64,000 bases of DNA from an uncultured Collinsella sp. (GTDB taxonomy: Bacteria > Actinomycetota > Coriobacteriia > Coriobacteriales > Coriobacteriaceae). The position numbers and the translations under genes are program-made. Shown here piece after piece: positions 25,192 to 32,856 of the stretch. The notes beneath the pieces were generated by a model. That model did not search any database and was not told the DNA's origin. It saw only the letters and a program-made list of their open reading frames with translations. The DNA lies in contig CABUOA010000004.1 of the NCBI GenBank assembly GCA_902493145.1, positions 19,872-83,871 on the forward strand. The letters run 5' to 3'. Each line of letters starts with the position of its first letter. The stretch's first letter is position 1.

Positions 25192-25896
25192 TTAACGAGC
25201 GGCTCGCTGCGATTTGCGCCACAACAGATACGAGTAGACGTAGACGGCTCCAACCGAACCAAACGCCAGAACCGCAATCACCGCGGCGACGACTTCACTC
25301 GAAAGCACGCTGCCTGCCACGCCCATCACAATTAGGCCAATACCCAGCACCATAAAGCAGGCGCCGCCAAAACGCTGAGTACGGCGCCAGTTCTCGGGAT
25401 CGGCAAGCGCCCAAGGCGTCTTGATACCGAGCGTATAGTTCTGCTTCACACGCGGCAAGTAGTTGCCTACGCCGATGAATAGCAAACCGACAACACCGGA
25501 AATCAGCACGTTAACCGAACCGACCGCCGGCACCACGCCCCAGACCGTAAGCTCTCCCAGCCAGCTTATGGCGCACATGAACAAGGTGAAGGCGATTACG
25601 AAGCCCTGGTAGAACTTGCCCGAGGTTCGATATGCCTCACCTTTGGGGTCGATGCGCGGCACCACGCAGAACATTGCGAGAAGCGCCAGAGGCAGCACAC
25701 CGAGCGCAGAGGCCATCCAGCTAGGACCCCAACCGTCGACGGCGCCGTTCGCGCCCCAGTGCGTGGGAATCTGCCCAGGCAAGCTCGGCATCACCATGAG
25801 ATGCGCTGCGACATTGGCGACGCACAGAGCGACCAGCGCAATCCACACGCGCGACGATACCCCCGTGGGGTGAATGCCCTTGTTTTCGTTATTCAT
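25192..25896 (-). CDS. sdpI: SdpI family membrane protein
   Basis: A 234-residue membrane protein with about six helices. It shows the DUF1648 pattern near the start (VMPSLPGQIPTHWGANGAVDGWG) and the SdpI tail (NYLPRVKQNYTLGIKTPWALADPENWRRTQRFGG). In Bacillus SdpI gives immunity to a toxic peptide and signals to the SdpR repressor. The ATG 25896 has AAGGTG six bases upstream and overlaps the end of sdpR, so the two are translationally coupled. No sdpABC toxin genes are in the window, so its partner is unknown. Confidence 0.85.
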   Translation of the reverse strand: MNNENKGIHPTGVSSRVWIALVALCVANVAAHLMVMPSLPGQIPTHWGANGAVDGWGPSWMASALGVLPLALLAMFCVVPRIDPKGEAYRTSGKFYQGFVIAFTLFMCAISWLGELTVWGVVPAVGSVNVLISGVVGLLFIGVGNYLPRVKQNYTLGIKTPWALADPENWRRTQRFGGACFMVLGIGLIVMGVAGSVLSSEVVAAVIAVLAFGSVGAVYVYSYLLWRKSQRAAR

Positions 25897-26167
25897 CCTT
25901 ATCACCTTCCGTGTTTGTAAAGCCCATAAACCAACCGATCAAGTCCTGCATGACGGTAGTGTTTAAGCTGTATACGATGTTTTGACCATGACGTTCGTCG
26001 GTTACCAACCCGGCGTTTTTGAGCGTCGCCAAGTGATGGCTCAGCGACGGCTTACTGATATCGAAATGCTCGGCAAGCTCCCCCGCCGTGCAATTGCCCT
26101 CGCGCAGCAACTCCAAAATGCGCCGTCGCGTTGGATCGGCAAGCGCCTTAAAACCCTCTCCCGGCAT
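25889..26167 (-). CDS. sdpR: ArsR/SdpR family repressor
   Basis: A 92-residue winged-helix regulator: FKALADPTRRRILELLREG and AGELAEHFDISKPSLSHHLATLKNAGLV give the DNA-binding core. It lacks the cysteines of metal-sensing ArsR proteins, matching SdpR, which represses its own operon and is titrated by SdpI at the membrane. ATG 26167 has AGGGGG upstream. A dyad suitable as operator is at 26218-26252. Confidence 0.85.
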   Translation of the reverse strand: MPGEGFKALADPTRRRILELLREGNCTAGELAEHFDISKPSLSHHLATLKNAGLVTDERHGQNIVYSLNTTVMQDLIGWFMGFTNTEGDKDE

Positions 26168-26217
26168 AAGACCCCCTTTCATCATCTCTCATGACGCGCA
26201 CACTATACTCGATATTT

Positions 26218-26252
26218 AGATGTTTGTCTAATTATCTAATACAGGAACATCT
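26218..26252. promoter_or_regulatory. Probable SdpR operator
   Basis: Inverted repeat AGATGTT (26218-26224) and AACATCT (26246-26252) in an AT-rich stretch upstream of sdpR. It abuts the -35 of the rightward small-peptide promoter (26254), so SdpR could influence both directions. Confidence 0.5.
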
Positions 26253-26253
26253 A

Positions 26254-26282
26254 TAGAACATTCGTTCGTATTTAGCTACAAT
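26254..26282 (+). promoter_or_regulatory. Promoter of the small hydrophobic peptide gene
   Basis: TAGAAC (26254-26259), a 17-base spacer and TACAAT (26277-26282). Transcription would start near 26289, just before the GAAGCAGATGG segment that pairs with the 3' region. Confidence 0.6.
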
Positions 26283-26333
26283 GGAAGTTGAAGCAGATGG
26301 GCCAGCTCCCTCTACCCGAGAAGGAGATGGACT

Positions 26334-26420
26334 ATGAGTATTGACGATGTCCTGACGTTGTTATTGCTTGTAATCGCGGCTGTGGAGCTCGGCATCCACA
26401 TTGGAGGTCGAATGAAATAG
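26334..26420 (+). CDS. 28-residue hydrophobic peptide, candidate type I (holin-like) toxin
   Basis: A short gene with an excellent SD (AAGGAG 26321-26326, seven bases before ATG 26334) and TAG at 26418-26420. The peptide begins MSIDDV, has a single hydrophobic segment (LTLLLLVIAAVELGIHI) and ends GGRMK: the size and layout of holin-like/Fst-like type I toxins that insert in the membrane. The mRNA 5' end (26290-26310) is complementary to 26472-26481 and 26501-26511, enclosing the gene, and a convergent consensus promoter would produce an RNA antisense to the 3' part. No homology search was possible; function is inferred from architecture. Confidence 0.65.
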   Translation: MSIDDVLTLLLLVIAAVELGIHIGGRMK

Positions 26421-26505
26421 CCGCCCCCGCGTAATGCGAAGACGGCCACTTCTCACGCTACAAACGTGTTTGGGAGTTGGCCAACCCGCGGCAACGGGTG
26501 CCATC
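26420..26505 (-). ncRNA. Candidate antisense RNA (antitoxin)
   Basis: A consensus leftward promoter, TTGAAA (TTTCAA at 26535-26540), 17-base spacer, TAAGAT (ATCTTA at 26512-26517), would start RNA near 26505 and transcribe toward the small-peptide gene. Its first bases are antisense to the 3' pairing arm. The 3' end is not defined; no clear terminator was seen, so the left boundary is arbitrary. Confidence 0.5.
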
Positions 26506-26511
26506 TGCTTC

Positions 26512-26540
26512 ATCTTATGCGAATCACTGCCTCATTTCAA
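26512..26540 (-). promoter_or_regulatory. Convergent antisense promoter
   Basis: TTGAAA-17-TAAGAT on the leftward strand (26540 to 26512), one of the best sigma-70-type matches in the window, pointing at the small hydrophobic peptide gene with no leftward coding region to serve before sdpR. Confidence 0.6.
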
Positions 26541-26627
26541 CAAGCCCCTAGGGCTCAAATGGAATCGCGATAATACCTATAATGACGATAGCTAAAACAC
26601 GATTCGCTTCCCCATCGGAGGATGTCT

Positions 26628-27425
26628 ATGACCGAAACCACAGCCGCAACCCCCAACGAGACACGCGACACCAAGCTCGAGATCATCATGGGCCGCGAGG
26701 CACTCGACAAACTCGCCGCCGCCACGGTGCTGGTGCTCGGCTGCGGAGGTGTGGGCTCCAATTGCTGCGAGGCACTTGTCCGCGGCGGCATTGGTCATTT
26801 CGTCATTCTGGATAAGGACATCATCGCGCCCAGCAATATCAATCGCCAGGCCATCGCCTTTCAAAGCACCATCGGCAAGCGCAAGGTCGATGTTATGGAA
26901 GCCATGATCCACGACATCAATCCAGCCGCTACCGTCATCAAGCGCACCGAATACCTGTTGAGCGACAATATCGACGAATTCTTCGCGCGCGTTTTGGAGC
27001 AGACGGACGGCAAGCTCGACTACGTCGTCGACGCCATCGACACCATCTCGGCCAAGCTCACCATTGCCAAATATGCTCAGGACCACGACATTCGTTTGGT
27101 TAGCTCCATGGGCGGGGCCAACAAGCTCCATCCCGAGTGCCTCCGCTTTGCCGACATTTTCGATACGGTACGTGACCCCATGAGCCGCATCATGCGCAAA
27201 GAATGCAAGAAGCGCGGAATCAAGAGTCTTCATGTACTGTTTAGCTGCGAGGAATCGGTTAAGACACAGCCCCGCGACCCTTCCAATATCCACGAGCGCA
27301 CCGAGCTCGGAACCGCCAGCTTTATGCCGCCCATCATGGGCCAGATGATTGCCGGCGAGGTTATCCGCCAGATCAGTGGCCGCGGCACCGAGCGCGTGCG
27401 CGCCGATGGCCAGCGCTTGGACTAG
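26628..27425 (+). CDS. tcdA: tRNA threonylcarbamoyladenosine dehydratase
   Basis: A 265-residue E1/ThiF-like enzyme, the length of E. coli TcdA. VLVLGCGGVGSNCCEALVRG is the ATP-binding motif and DKDIIAPSNINRQ the conserved arm with the catalytic Arg/Asn. VVDAIDTISAK, and SMGGANKLHPE mark the TcdA group. It cyclises t6A37 of tRNA to ct6A. ATG 26628 is chosen because GGAGG lies six bases upstream; an in-frame ATG at 26622 is too near the SD. A TATAAT at 26578-26583 is a likely -10. tatD follows after 14 bases. Confidence 0.92.
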   Translation: MTETTAATPNETRDTKLEIIMGREALDKLAAATVLVLGCGGVGSNCCEALVRGGIGHFVILDKDIIAPSNINRQAIAFQSTIGKRKVDVMEAMIHDINPAATVIKRTEYLLSDNIDEFFARVLEQTDGKLDYVVDAIDTISAKLTIAKYAQDHDIRLVSSMGGANKLHPECLRFADIFDTVRDPMSRIMRKECKKRGIKSLHVLFSCEESVKTQPRDPSNIHERTELGTASFMPPIMGQMIAGEVIRQISGRGTERVRADGQRLD

Positions 27426-27439
27426 CGGAGCGCGCCGAG

Positions 27440-28222
27440 ATGGAGCCCCGGTTATTTGATGCACACTGCCATCTTGATTTAATGGCTCACCCGGACGCCG
27501 TTGCCGATGAGGCAACGGCGCTGGGCTTGGGTCTATTTGATTGCGGCGTCGATCCACGCGACTTTTCGGCCGCAAACGAGCGCGCTCGTCGCCACCCGGG
27601 CATCATCGCCGGCGTTGGGCTTCACCCCTGGTGGCTCGCCGATGGCCACTGCGGTTTTGCCGAAGTCAATCTGCTTTGCGAAGTTGCTGCCCAAGAACGC
27701 TACATCGGCGAAGTCGGACTCGACTTTTCCGCGCGCTTTGCTGGAAGTGAGCCGCTACAAATACAGGCACTTAACCGGCTCTGCGATGCGCTCGTGCAGC
27801 ATCCTCTTACCGGGCGCGTGATATCAATTCACGCCGTTCGTTCGGCAGGAGCCGTACTGGACGTCCTCGAATCGCATGGACTACTCATCCCAAACCCCGA
27901 CTCCCCCGCTATCATCTTCCACTGGTTTAGCGGCACTTCGGACGAACTCACCCGCGCGCGTAATGCGGGCTGCTATTTTTCCGTCAACGAACGCATGCTC
28001 GCGACCAAGCGCTGTCGCGAATACGCACGACAGATTCCACTCGACCGCCTACTGCTCGAGACCGATGCGCCGGCCGAGCCAAACACAGAAACAAGCACGC
28101 AGTCGCTCATCAGGTCGCTCACAAGGACCTCAGAACGCATCACCTCGCTCAAAAACTGCGACGCAAAGCGCATCGAGTCGATAGTTTTAACAAATGCGCG
28201 CTCTGTTTTTGACCTTCGCTAA
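27440..28222 (+). CDS. TatD family metal-dependent hydrolase
   Basis: A 260-residue TIM-barrel hydrolase. Metal ligands appear in FDAHCHLD, YIGEVGLDFS, ISIHAVRS, IIFHWFSG and LLLETDAP. TatD proteins act as DNases or related phosphoesterases and contribute to DNA repair. It starts 14 bases after tcdA, so the two form an operon. Its stop codon is five bases before a 233-bp inverted-repeat element. Confidence 0.85.
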   Translation: MEPRLFDAHCHLDLMAHPDAVADEATALGLGLFDCGVDPRDFSAANERARRHPGIIAGVGLHPWWLADGHCGFAEVNLLCEVAAQERYIGEVGLDFSARFAGSEPLQIQALNRLCDALVQHPLTGRVISIHAVRSAGAVLDVLESHGLLIPNPDSPAIIFHWFSGTSDELTRARNAGCYFSVNERMLATKRCREYARQIPLDRLLLETDAPAEPNTETSTQSLIRSLTRTSERITSLKNCDAKRIESIVLTNARSVFDLR

Positions 28223-28227
28223 CCCCT

Positions 28228-28460
28228 GGTGTGCAAAAAATGCCAAATATGAGTACTGCTACCGGAATGGATACATTTCTTTTAACTTTCCAACCGCCAG
28301 AATAATCCTCGATTGTCCGCTAATTAAAGCTTTTACAGTCATTCATCCTGCGTTTTCACAAATCTTAAACCCCTCCAGACGCTCAAATCACGTCTGAAGG
28401 GGTTGATTTTGCTGCGACTAAATTAGTCACAGTACTCATATTTGGCATTTTTTGCACACC
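28228..28460. mobile_element. MITE-like element with perfect 31-bp terminal inverted repeats
   Basis: Bases 28228-28258 (GGTGTGCAAAAAATGCCAAA and 11 more) are repeated exactly in inverted orientation at 28430-28460. The 171-bp interior is AT-richer than the surroundings, has no coding frame, and contains a terminator-like hairpin (28368-28404). No target duplication is evident. Size and structure are those of a miniature inverted-repeat element sitting between the convergent tatD and pfkB genes. Confidence 0.7.
28368..28412. terminator. Terminator inside the inverted-repeat element
   Basis: AACCCCT-C-CAGACG (28368-28381) pairs with CGTCTG-A-AGGGGTT (28391-28404), then GATTTTG. It can end tatD transcripts. 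Confidence 0.7.
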
Positions 28461-28501
28461 GGGTCCCGAGGAGGCGCCTGCACCTCCCCGGGACCGCTCG
28501 G

Positions 28502-29365
28502 CTATTCGACGATTGGTGCTCCGTGGCCCCAAGAACCTTCCATGCCGCACACGGTCGAGGCAAACCCGGCAGCAAAGTCGAGCGCGCGCTCGATGGCCTC
28601 GGCGCCATCTTCACCACGCTTGGCGGAATCGAGATAGCACATCAAAAACGAGGTAAGGAACGAGTCGCCCGCCCCCATGGTGTCCTTCATGTCCGTTACC
28701 GGTTTAGCCAGCTGGCGGTAATAACGATCGCCGTCGTAAGCAATGCAGCCCTCGGCGCCCGCCGTAGCCGACACAAAACGCGGACCCAGGCCCTTCACCC
28801 ATGCCAGACGCTCGCGAACCTCATCCTCACTCGCAGCATCCGCCGCACTAAAGAAAGCGAAATCGACGTAGGGCGCAATCTGCTCGTAGTACTCGTCGGT
28901 AGAGTCGTCCGAAAAGTCAAAAGAGACCGTGACGCCCGCAGCCTTCAACTTGGGCAGCTCGCGCTCGGTAAAGCAATAGTTGCCCGAATGAACCACATCG
29001 AACTGCTTCATGTACGAAAGGTCAAAGCGATCGAGGACATAGCGCGCATCGCCACGGATACCGCCCTCGTTGGAGCCAAGGAAGACACGGTCACCGTCAA
29101 CGACGGTCACGCGAGCCGCTCCGTTCTCGCCAATCATCTGCTCGCACTTGTCAAGCTCGATACCCTCATCCTCGAGGCTTGCAATGACATGCTCGGCAGC
29201 GGCATCATTGCCAAAAATGCCCATGTATGCGGAGCGTGCGGCACCGCATTTCTTGGCATAAACGGCGAAGTTCACCGCATTGCCGCCGGGATACATGGTG
29301 TGGATATGCTCGTAGCGATCGACGACGTTGTCGCCAAATCCGAGCGCGTTAACGTTAAATGCCAT
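28502..29365 (-). CDS. frlD: PfkB family kinase, probable fructoselysine 6-kinase
   Basis: A 287-residue ribokinase-fold sugar kinase. GFGDNVVDRY, MYPGGNAVNFAVYAKKCGA, and the PfkB signature DTMGAGDSFLTSFL with the catalytic Asp are present. It lies directly downstream of an FrlB-like deglycase and an FrlC-like isomerase, the arrangement of frl operons where the kinase phosphorylates the sugar 6-OH of the Amadori adduct. The ATG 29365 has AAGGAG eight bases upstream. Last gene of a leftward operon. Another glycated amino acid could be the true substrate. Confidence 0.8.
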   Translation of the reverse strand: MAFNVNALGFGDNVVDRYEHIHTMYPGGNAVNFAVYAKKCGAARSAYMGIFGNDAAAEHVIASLEDEGIELDKCEQMIGENGAARVTVVDGDRVFLGSNEGGIRGDARYVLDRFDLSYMKQFDVVHSGNYCFTERELPKLKAAGVTVSFDFSDDSTDEYYEQIAPYVDFAFFSAADAASEDEVRERLAWVKGLGPRFVSATAGAEGCIAYDGDRYYRQLAKPVTDMKDTMGAGDSFLTSFLMCYLDSAKRGEDGAEAIERALDFAAGFASTVCGMEGSWGHGAPIVE

Positions 29366-29379
29366 GGCCTTTGCTCCTT

Positions 29380-30348
29380 CTAGTACTCGACAACACCCAT
29401 ATAGCGACGGAAATCGGGATCGTGATCAAACACCTTGCCGCGTGCAGCACGCAGCTCGCAGTTCATGGCGTAGAACAGCACCGGGTCCAGATAGGCACGG
29501 ACGCTCGCCGGCACGGCTTCCATACCGTACTCCTTGGCATCGAGCACCATCAGCGTATCGGTATGCGTCTTAAGGAACGCCAGGGCGCGCTCGTCCATAG
29601 CACGGCACTCGCTGGAGCCCATCTGCAGGAAGTAAAAAACGCCATCCTGAGTAGCCTCGAAGGGGCCATGGAAGTACTCGGCAGAGTGGATGTAGCTGCA
29701 GTGCTGCCACTGCATCTCCATAAGAGAGCAGATAGCGAAACCGTAGGTCTGGCTAAAGTTGGGACCGCTGCCCAGAATATAGAAGAACTCGTGCTCCTGG
29801 CAAAGCTTGGCAAAACGATCGCCCAGCTCGGCATTTACCTTCTCACGTGCCGGGGGAAGAATCTTATCCATCTCGGCGATACCGGCATACATATCGGCAA
29901 GATCGGCGTAGCCCTCCTGCTGATCGAGCAGCTCGGCCGCAAGCGACAGCGAAATGCCAGCGGGGACCTCGGCCTGCGGCACACCCTCGCCCCATGGGTA
30001 GACCCACGTGGTCCACTTGCCGGAGTCGATCTTGGATCCAGCGTTGTCGGTCTGGGCGATCACCGTAGCGCCGGCGGCAAGGGCAATCTCGCAGCCCTCG
30101 ACGACCTCCGGGGTATTGCCACTGTGGCTGCAAGCGATGACCAGGGACTTCTCGCCCAGACGACGCGGACGCATAATGTCGAATTCACGCGCGGTATAGA
30201 TATACGAAGTGAAGGTGGTTGCCTCGCGCTGCAGAAGCTCATGAGCCGGGATCAAATCGATCATGGAGCCACCGCAAGCAATCCAGTAGACGCTGTCGAA
30301 CTTGCCCTTCTCGGCAATTGCCTCTTTGATCAGATCGCGTGCGTTCAT
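29380..30348 (-). CDS. frlB: SIS-domain Amadori deglycase, FrlB-like
   Basis: A 322-residue double-SIS protein. VIACSHSGNTPEVVEG is the sugar-phosphate loop, HSAEYFHGPFE carries the conserved Glu/His region, and the C-terminus DFRRYMGVVEY matches the FrlB ending. FrlB splits fructoselysine 6-phosphate into glucose 6-phosphate and lysine. ATG 30348 has AAAGGA upstream; the longer frame to 30381 lacks an SD. Fourteen bases separate it from the kinase gene, so they are co-translated. Confidence 0.85.
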   Translation of the reverse strand: MNARDLIKEAIAEKGKFDSVYWIACGGSMIDLIPAHELLQREATTFTSYIYTAREFDIMRPRRLGEKSLVIACSHSGNTPEVVEGCEIALAAGATVIAQTDNAGSKIDSGKWTTWVYPWGEGVPQAEVPAGISLSLAAELLDQQEGYADLADMYAGIAEMDKILPPAREKVNAELGDRFAKLCQEHEFFYILGSGPNFSQTYGFAICSLMEMQWQHCSYIHSAEYFHGPFEATQDGVFYFLQMGSSECRAMDERALAFLKTHTDTLMVLDAKEYGMEAVPASVRAYLDPVLFYAMNCELRAARGKVFDHDPDFRRYMGVVEY

Positions 30349-30410
30349 ATCCAGTTCCTTTCTTGTTTGGGCCGCAATCAATGACGTTGGTTGCGTGGCC
30401 GATAGTTGTT

Positions 30411-31262
30411 TTAGTCAATCAGATATTTCTCGAATGCGGCCATGTTCTTGGCATCAGCCGCCGCCGGGTCATCGTAGTAACGGCCGTCCGTAATTTCCTG
30501 GCCCAGCATGCCGTCGAAACCATGGACGTTGAGTGTGGCAACGAAGGCGTCCATATCGTGCTTGCCATCGCCCCACACCAGATGGCCATACGGGTCACCG
30601 TCGATAAAGTGCATCTCGTGAATTGCCCCATCACCAAAGGTGGCAAACCAGTCCTCGAGCGTCTCGCCAGCAACGCCCATCGCGGTTGTATCAACCATGG
30701 GCTGTAAATACGGGCTCGCGACCTCGTCAATCATGCGCTTCGCATCGGAAACCGTCGTCACAAGGTTGCTCTCCTCGGGACGCAGGCTTTCCATCGTAAG
30801 CACCAGACCGTGCTCGCCGGCATACTCCGCCAGAATGGACAAGTGCTCGCGGCTGCGCTTCCAGGCTTCCTCGCGGTCCTCGTCCCAGTCGCCCCAGCCC
30901 GAGTTGACGGACATACGGTCGCACCCAAGTACCTCGGCAAGCTCAATGCCGTGCTTAAAGTACGCCAGGCTGCGCTGTTCATGCAGCGGCTTGCGTGCGC
31001 AGTACTGCCAAGGATAGACAACATTCTCGGGGCACAGAGTACGATACCTAAGCCCACGGTCTGCAGCCTTTTTCGCCAGGACCTCAGCCTCAAAGTAGCC
31101 CGTATGGTCGAGCGTCACATGCGGCTCTGCGCACCACAGCTCAATGGACTCAAAGCCCAAACGCTGCTGCACATCAAGGAAGTAATCGAGCGACCACATG
31201 ATGTAGTGGATATTCATGCCCGCAATCTGTTCGCGGCGCAGCGTCGGCTTGGATTCAGACAT
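30411..31262 (-). CDS. frlC: TIM-barrel sugar isomerase/epimerase, FrlC-like
   Basis: A 283-residue AP-endonuclease-2-fold isomerase. Metal-ligand segments include ELWCAEPHV, LTMESLRPEESN, PMVDTTAMG, and HEMHFIDGD, with GQEITDGRYYDDP at the end. In E. coli FrlC epimerises psicoselysine to fructoselysine. The ATG 31262 has AAGGAGG six bases upstream and is one base from the stop of the preceding amidohydrolase, giving tight coupling. Confidence 0.8.
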   Translation of the reverse strand: MSESKPTLRREQIAGMNIHYIMWSLDYFLDVQQRLGFESIELWCAEPHVTLDHTGYFEAEVLAKKAADRGLRYRTLCPENVVYPWQYCARKPLHEQRSLAYFKHGIELAEVLGCDRMSVNSGWGDWDEDREEAWKRSREHLSILAEYAGEHGLVLTMESLRPEESNLVTTVSDAKRMIDEVASPYLQPMVDTTAMGVAGETLEDWFATFGDGAIHEMHFIDGDPYGHLVWGDGKHDMDAFVATLNVHGFDGMLGQEITDGRYYDDPAAADAKNMAAFEKYLID

Positions 31263-31263
31263 C

Positions 31264-32847
31264 TTATGCCTCCTTATTTCGATCGAACACGATTTGTCCG
31301 TCCGACATCGTCATATCAACCGCAAGATCGCGTGCGTCGCGATAATCGAGGTCAAACACATCCCGATCGAGCACGCAGATATCGGCAAGCTTGCCGACCT
31401 CGAGCGTACCCAGCTCATCTTCGCGCATCAGATCGTACGCGCCCCCGGCAGTCCAAGCGCGCAAGAGCTCGACAAGCGTCAGCGTGTTGACCTCATTCAC
31501 GGGCAGTCCGTCGGCGAAGAATCCGCCGCACGCGCTGTAGATTGACTCGCCCAGGCTCGGAATCAACAGCGGCAAATCCGTTCCACAGCACACCGTGCAT
31601 CCGGAATCTTCCATGCCGCGGCGATTCCAGCTGTGCAAAAGTCGCGTCTCGCCAATTTGTCGACGCATCATCGACAGGCAATCCTCGCGCCGGTCCAGCG
31701 TCAGAATCTGCGGATAGACCTCGCAAATTCCACCTAACTTGCCAAACTCGACAAGATCGGTCGGGTCAGAGTTCTCGAGATCGGTAATCGCATGGCGGCG
31801 AAGCATCCGTCCATGCTCGTCTCGAGGCAGCGAGGCATAGAGCGCCACGGTGCGACGAACGGCGCCATCACCCTGGCAATGCAAGGAATATCGGAAGCCG
31901 TCAGCATCAATTGCACGCAGCTCGCTTTCAATCAGATCCCACTCTGGCTCCTCGACGACCGTCTTGCCGGCAGCGCCCGCATCGGCCGTATCCTCATAGG
32001 GGTCAATCATCTCGGCAAGCCCCGCCCATACGCCGCGATCGGTCATACGGTTGAAGCCAGAAAAACGAACGAACGGTCCCCGGAAGCGCTCTCGTGCCTC
32101 GCGAGCATATGCCAGATTTGCACCAGCGCCCACCGGCTGCGACATCATAGAGACGCGAACCGTCAGCTCGCCAGATTCCTCACGGCGAGCCATTTCGTCG
32201 GCAAAGCCGTAGTAGTCATCAAACGCCATCTCCTTGATGGCGGTAACGCCGCGCTCGTTAAGCATGCTCATGTAGTCCGAATACCCCGCGCGCACCTCGG
32301 GCAACGCGAGGAAATCGCTCATCATGCGCCAGATCTTCTCGGCATAGCACGCCTGCGGTGTAAAACCGTATCGCGCACTGGCGGCAGCATTGAGAACGCA
32401 GGTCTCCGCGCCCGGTGTAAAGCAGACGACAGGGATATCACCAAAAAACTCGTCAAACACAGCTGCCGTATTTGCGTTCTCGGCATCCGATGCCAACGTT
32501 TCGGATAGGTTGTGGCCAAAAGCCGCCGCGCAATCCGGATGATCTTCTTTCCATGCACGCAAGAGCGACACGGCCTCTTTGGCATCATCGATGCCGGACA
32601 GATCAGACCCCAACGTCCGCAGCGCCCAGCCTGTATAGAAGGTATGTACATCGATCAGACCAGGCATGACGGTGCGGTCGCCCAGATCAACTACCTCGTC
32701 CGCCTGGGTCAAATACGAAGCCACCTCACACTTGGTGCCAACCGCCTCAATTCGATTGCCACGGACCGCTACGAAACCTTCAAACGGCAGGTCCCCCGTA
32801 CCGGTAAAGACGCTCTTAGACGTCAGGACCGTTAAACGATCAGACAT
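31264..32847 (-). CDS. Amidohydrolase, YtcJ-like, with altered metal motif
   Basis: A 527-residue amidohydrolase-superfamily protein of the YtcJ/imidazolonepropionase type. RTVMPGLIDVHTFYTGWAL is where the family has HxH; here it reads HTF, so one strand-1 metal ligand is missing. Other landmarks remain: YSLHCQGDGAVRRTV, and TVCCGTDLPLL. ATG 32847 has AGGTGG upstream. It lies inside the frl-type operon between transporter and frlC, overlapping neither but spaced by one base from frlC. It may hydrolyse an amide-linked or lactam form of the substrate; this is inference, and no such gene is in E. coli frl. Confidence 0.75.
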   Translation of the reverse strand: MSDRLTVLTSKSVFTGTGDLPFEGFVAVRGNRIEAVGTKCEVASYLTQADEVVDLGDRTVMPGLIDVHTFYTGWALRTLGSDLSGIDDAKEAVSLLRAWKEDHPDCAAAFGHNLSETLASDAENANTAAVFDEFFGDIPVVCFTPGAETCVLNAAASARYGFTPQACYAEKIWRMMSDFLALPEVRAGYSDYMSMLNERGVTAIKEMAFDDYYGFADEMARREESGELTVRVSMMSQPVGAGANLAYAREARERFRGPFVRFSGFNRMTDRGVWAGLAEMIDPYEDTADAGAAGKTVVEEPEWDLIESELRAIDADGFRYSLHCQGDGAVRRTVALYASLPRDEHGRMLRRHAITDLENSDPTDLVEFGKLGGICEVYPQILTLDRREDCLSMMRRQIGETRLLHSWNRRGMEDSGCTVCCGTDLPLLIPSLGESIYSACGGFFADGLPVNEVNTLTLVELLRAWTAGGAYDLMREDELGTLEVGKLADICVLDRDVFDLDYRDARDLAVDMTMSDGQIVFDRNKEA

Positions 32848-32856
32848 CACAACCAC

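Larger units (their letters stand above)
26290..26511 (+). ncRNA. Fold-back toxin mRNA: 5'/3' complementary segments
   Basis: GAAGCAGATGG (26290-26300) is an exact complement of CCATCTGCTTC (26501-26511), and GCCAGCTCCC (26301-26310) pairs fully with GGGAGTTGGC (26472-26481, one G-U). The unpaired bases between the two 3' arms contain their own hairpin ACCCG-CGGCAA-CGGGT. The result is a 21-bp closing stem around the small gene, as in type I toxin mRNAs with long-range 5'/3' pairing. Confidence 0.6.

Noticed and set aside
25192..26167. A full sdpABC-type cannibalism toxin system
   Set aside because: Only the immunity/repressor pair (sdpI, sdpR) is present; the adjacent small peptide at 26334 has no signal peptide or SdpC similarity.
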